From Nectonema munidae (Eukaryota > Nematomorpha > Nectonematoida > Nectonematidae), in assembly GCA_030549495.1 (NCBI GenBank), contig JAUIRK010000716.1, positions 1-64,000 of the forward strand: a stretch of DNA of 64,000 bases, in the 5' to 3' direction. The position numbers and the translations under genes were made by a program. The notes below the pieces were generated by a model. The model searched no databases. It was not told the origin of the DNA and worked only from the letters and a program-made list of their open reading frames with translations. Position 1 is the stretch's first letter, and each line of letters begins with the position of its first letter. Shown here piece after piece: positions 61,106-64,000 of this stretch.

Positions 61106-61307
61106 CAGTGACGTGGCTAGGCTGGGCATGAGGGGCCGTGCCCACACTCTTATGTATCTCATGGTGCACTCATGCATCTTATGCGATATCAGTTTTCGAA
61201 AATTTCTCCAATGAAAGGATCAAGAAAGGTGTTCAAGTTTTTTATTTTTAAATTGTGCCCCCCCCCCCCCTCCCTCGCATATCAACTTTTTTCAGGCTAC
61301 ACCACTG
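61106..61307. mobile_element. hAT-like MITE, 202 bp
   Basis: The ends are inverted: CAGTGACGTGGCTAGG at the left, and CAGTGGTGTAGCCTGA when the right end is read on the - strand. The flanking octamers TTTCTCTC (61098-61105) and CTTCTGTC (61308-61315) agree at six of eight positions, a decayed 8-bp target duplication. An internal C-run of about 13 bases lies near 61258-61270. It is non-coding. Confidence 0.7.
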
Positions 61308-61824
61308 CTTCTGTCTAATTTGCATTTAGAGTTAAATTAAAATAGTTTTCAATCGTTACAATTTTATATCAAATATATATTGTTAGACTCGCGCTAAGAA
61401 TTTTTTTCAACAAAAGTCACTTAATCTTTATCATTACGTTTGTTACATTTTGTAACATTTAAAACTTTAATTTTTTCAAGCCAAGAAATTTCTTTCAATA
61501 GTTATTTGGGAATGAATATTTTGATTATCTATTCAGTTTAAAAGCAAGAATACTCTATTTGCTAAATATTTGAGTAGAAATTTTTTTATAATGTTCCATT
61601 GTTAAATTGTATAAGTAACACGGTACATAATTAATTAAATCATTTTTTTAAGAAAATTTGTTGATTATTATAATAAAAATATAATATTGAAACAAAATGT
61701 TTCAGTTGTTAAAATTGTACTTGATCTATTTATGACAGCTGTCAGAATTTTATTTGTAGACAGAAATATTCAAAAAAAAACGCAATGATTTTCTTTTCTC
61801 GTATGCTTTGATTTATGTTAGTTT

Positions 61825-62107
61825 GGTCCTCGGACATTTCGCCCCATTATTTTCATAAGACAGTTCGTCCCATGGACAATTCGCCCCATTATTTTCATAA
61901 GACATTTTGTTTCATGGACAATTCGCCGCGTTATTTTCATAAGACATTTTGTCTCATGGACAATTCTAAAAAATTAAGAGATAAATTGATTAATTTGAAA
62001 TAATTTAATAGAGATAAAATAAAAAATTTTACACATATAATTAGCAAAGATGGATGAAACTAATAGCCTATGACACAATTTGTCAGGGGGCGAAATGCCT
62101 GTCGACC
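61825..62107. mobile_element. MITE with inverted ends and an internal 42-bp minisatellite
   Basis: The left end, GGTCCTCGGACATTTCGCCCC, is mirrored by the right end, which read on the - strand gives GGTCGACAGGCATTTCGCCCC. Inside, a unit starting GGACA(A/T)TTCGCC repeats at 61832, 61874, 61916 and 61958, an exact 42-base period, with the last copy cut short. The repeat is a multiple of three, so a short + frame reads a 14-residue peptide repeat (MDNSPHYFHKTFCF); this looks incidental. The flanks show no clear target duplication. Confidence 0.65.
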
Positions 62108-62335
62108 GTTATTTAAATAATTTTTTAATTATAAGGGCTAGCTACTTAAACGTTGGCTTTTGCTGTTTATAAAAACTTGAAAATATCAAATAAACTCTAA
62201 TTCTTTATGCCTCCAATTATTTTTAAATTATTCTGAGAACAGACGGTTCCATTTAATAGGGAAAATTGCTTTATTAGTTTATTTTGTTTCCTTTCTCTCT
62301 TATGTTAATTATATAGCAAATTTTTCAATTTTGAG

Positions 62336-62486
62336 TAAAAGGTAAGGTGCAGCGGATGTATTTTCATTGACCAGGTACTGATGTACCGCTTATGTCAAAC
62401 TGAACAAATTCGTATCGATGAGGAATCGAATCCAGAAGCTTCCGCGCTATGTCCATCATCTCAACCAACCTGCCATGCCACACATA
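62336..62486 (-). repeat. tRNA-derived SINE, second family, copy 2
   Basis: Read on the - strand, GGCATGGCAGGTTGGTTGAG (A-box region) is followed by TTCTGGATTCGATTCCTC (B box), and it ends CTGCACCTTACCTTTTAC. It has the same layout and 3' end as the SINE at 45837-45995. Confidence 0.7.
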
Positions 62487-62762
62487 GAATATGCTCTAGG
62501 GGATACGTCAAATTAGTTTTCAAAAAACTTAAGTTATGCTCTAAAATTTTTTAGTTTTTGTTGAAGCTATATAACTTTTTCTGATAGACTTTTTTTCCTT
62601 AAAAATTATTATAAAAGGCAAATCATTGCAAAATGTTAACAGTTATTTTACTTTTTGTAGCTTGTATCAATTTAGCTTTTAAACTATTTTTGAATGATGC
62701 TGAGTAAAATGAAATAATACGATCTTAATTTTTTGTTTTATTTGCACAATTATAACTTCGTT

Positions 62763-64000
62763 TTATACCCTTGCCCCTGAATCAATCACATTTTTTCATA
62801 TAAACATCGCAGGGTGTCTAGTAGACTCTTTGCCTTTAGACTACATTCACTCATATAAAACTATCCAACCTTCAGTTATTTGTTTTTTCTATTAATCAAA
62901 TATCCTTTCATCAATTCCAGTAATGTGCCTGGTAGACTACTTCATTTTTGAAATGAAAAGCCTATTCCACCCCCTAACATTTTTGGATTTTTTTAAACTA
63001 GTGTATTCACTAGTTTTTTTAAACTAGTGTAAAATCTTTATACCTTTGCCCCTGAATCAATCACATTTTTTCATATAAACATCGCAGGGTGTCTAGTAGA
63101 CTCTTTGCCTTTAGACTACATTCACTCATATAAAACTATCCAACCTTCAGTTATTTGTTTTTTCTATTAATCAAATATCCTTTCATCAATTCCAGTAATG
63201 TGCCTGGTAGACTACTTCATTTTTGAAATGAAAAGCCTATTCCACCCCCTAACATTTTTGGATTTTTTTAAACTAGTGTATTCACTAGTTTTTTTAAACT
63301 AGTGTAAAATCTTTATACCCTTGCCCCTGAATCAATCACATTTTTTCATATAAACATCGCAGGGTGTCTAGTAGACTCTTTGCCTTTAGACTACATTCAC
63401 TCATATAAAACTATCCAACCTTCAGTTATTTGTTTTTTCTATTAATCAAATATCCTTTCATCAATTCCAGTAATGTGCCTGGTAGACTACTTCATTTTTG
63501 AAATGAAAAGCCTATTCCACCCCCTAACATTTTTGGATTTTTTTAAACTAGTGTATTCACTAGTTTTTTTAAACTAGTGTAAAATCTTTATACCCTTGCC
63601 CCTGAATCAATCACATTTTTTCATATAAACATCGCAGGGTGTCTAGTAGACTCTTTGCCTTTAGACTACATTCACTCATATAAAACTATCCAACCTTCAG
63701 TTATTTGTTTTTTCTATTAATCAAATATCCTTTCATCAATTCCAGTAATGTGCCTGGTAGACTACTTCATTTTTGAAATGAAAAACCTATTCCACCCCCT
63801 AACATTTTTGGATTTTTTTAAACTAGTGTATTCACTAGTTTTTTTAAACTAGTGTAAAATCTTTATACCCTTGCCCCTGAATCAATCACATTTTTTCATA
63901 TAAACATCGCAGGGTGTCTAGTAGACTCTTTGCCTTTAGACTACATTCACTCATATAAAACTATCCAACCTTCAGTTATTTGTTTTTTCTATTAATCAAA
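62763..64000 (+). repeat. Satellite array, 275-bp unit, about 4.5 copies, runs off the window
   Basis: The marker TTGCCCCTGAATC occurs at 62771, 63046, 63321, 63596 and 63871, always exactly 275 bases apart. The copies are nearly identical: I see one C/T difference at 63045 and one G/A difference near 63784. Each unit holds a directly repeated TTTTTTAAACTAGTGTA pair (about 25 bases apart) and two related motifs, GTGTCTAGTAGACT and GTGCCTGGTAGACT, which suggests an older internal duplication. No indels were found between units. The array continues past 64000. Confidence 0.97.

Noticed and set aside
61815-62003. 62-codon frame with a 14-residue repeat as a secreted or antigenic repeat protein
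   Set aside because: The repeat is the 42-bp minisatellite inside a MITE. No signal peptide or conserved flanking protein was seen.

Overview
The window is AT-rich animal nuclear DNA. Introns are GT-AG, coding density is low, and transposable elements of many classes are present. Two host genes are recognisable: UTP14, a ribosome-biogenesis factor on the + strand, and the homeodomain end of an extradenticle/PBX gene on the - strand. The mix of a CR1/Jockey-like LINE, a Penelope-like element, piggyBac, hAT, Tigger, tRNA-derived SINEs and very long microsatellites fits an arthropod, possibly a copepod-type crustacean. The species is inference, not something read directly from the sequence.

Layout. 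1-5.5 kb: a CR1/Jockey-like LINE with ORF1, a broken ORF2 and an (ATGTT)n tail; 2 kb of its ORF2 is repeated in inverted orientation to the left of ORF1. 5.5-17.4 kb: gene-poor DNA with a faint hAT remnant (7.65-8.1 kb), a 150-bp tandem repeat (9.25-9.6 kb) and a 2.5-kb hAT/GTF2IRD2-type element on the - strand (10.83-13.34 kb). 17.46-20.05 kb: an almost pure (AC)n tract of 2.6 kb. 20-23 kb: two GC-richer structured islands. 23.1-24.3 kb: a 1.2-kb (ATC)n tract. 26.15-26.7 kb: a complex repeat of unknown class with GCTTCGCTCG motifs; a short relative lies inverted at 36.26-36.44 kb.

30.67-42.07 kb: UTP14, reconstructed as ten exons whose phases all fit (701 codons plus stop). Its introns carry a hAT MITE with a perfect 8-bp target duplication, a Tigger end, a fold-back element, two SINEs and the inverted repeat relative. 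42-47 kb holds two unidentified - strand coding candidates. 47.8-52.1 kb is a decayed Penelope-like element with inverted terminal repeats, interrupted by a piggyBac element flanked by TTAA. An exon (52.59-52.67 kb) and the homeodomain recognition-helix exon (60.10-60.19 kb) belong to the extradenticle-like gene, whose 5' exons should lie beyond 64 kb.

57.8-64 kb: a deleted Tigger transposase copy, a 440-bp fold-back element, the second copy of a multi-hairpin (CAA)n-tailed repeat, two MITEs, a SINE, and finally a 275-bp satellite that runs off the window end. UTP14 and the extradenticle-like gene are convergent. Nothing in the sequence links them functionally beyond being neighbours.
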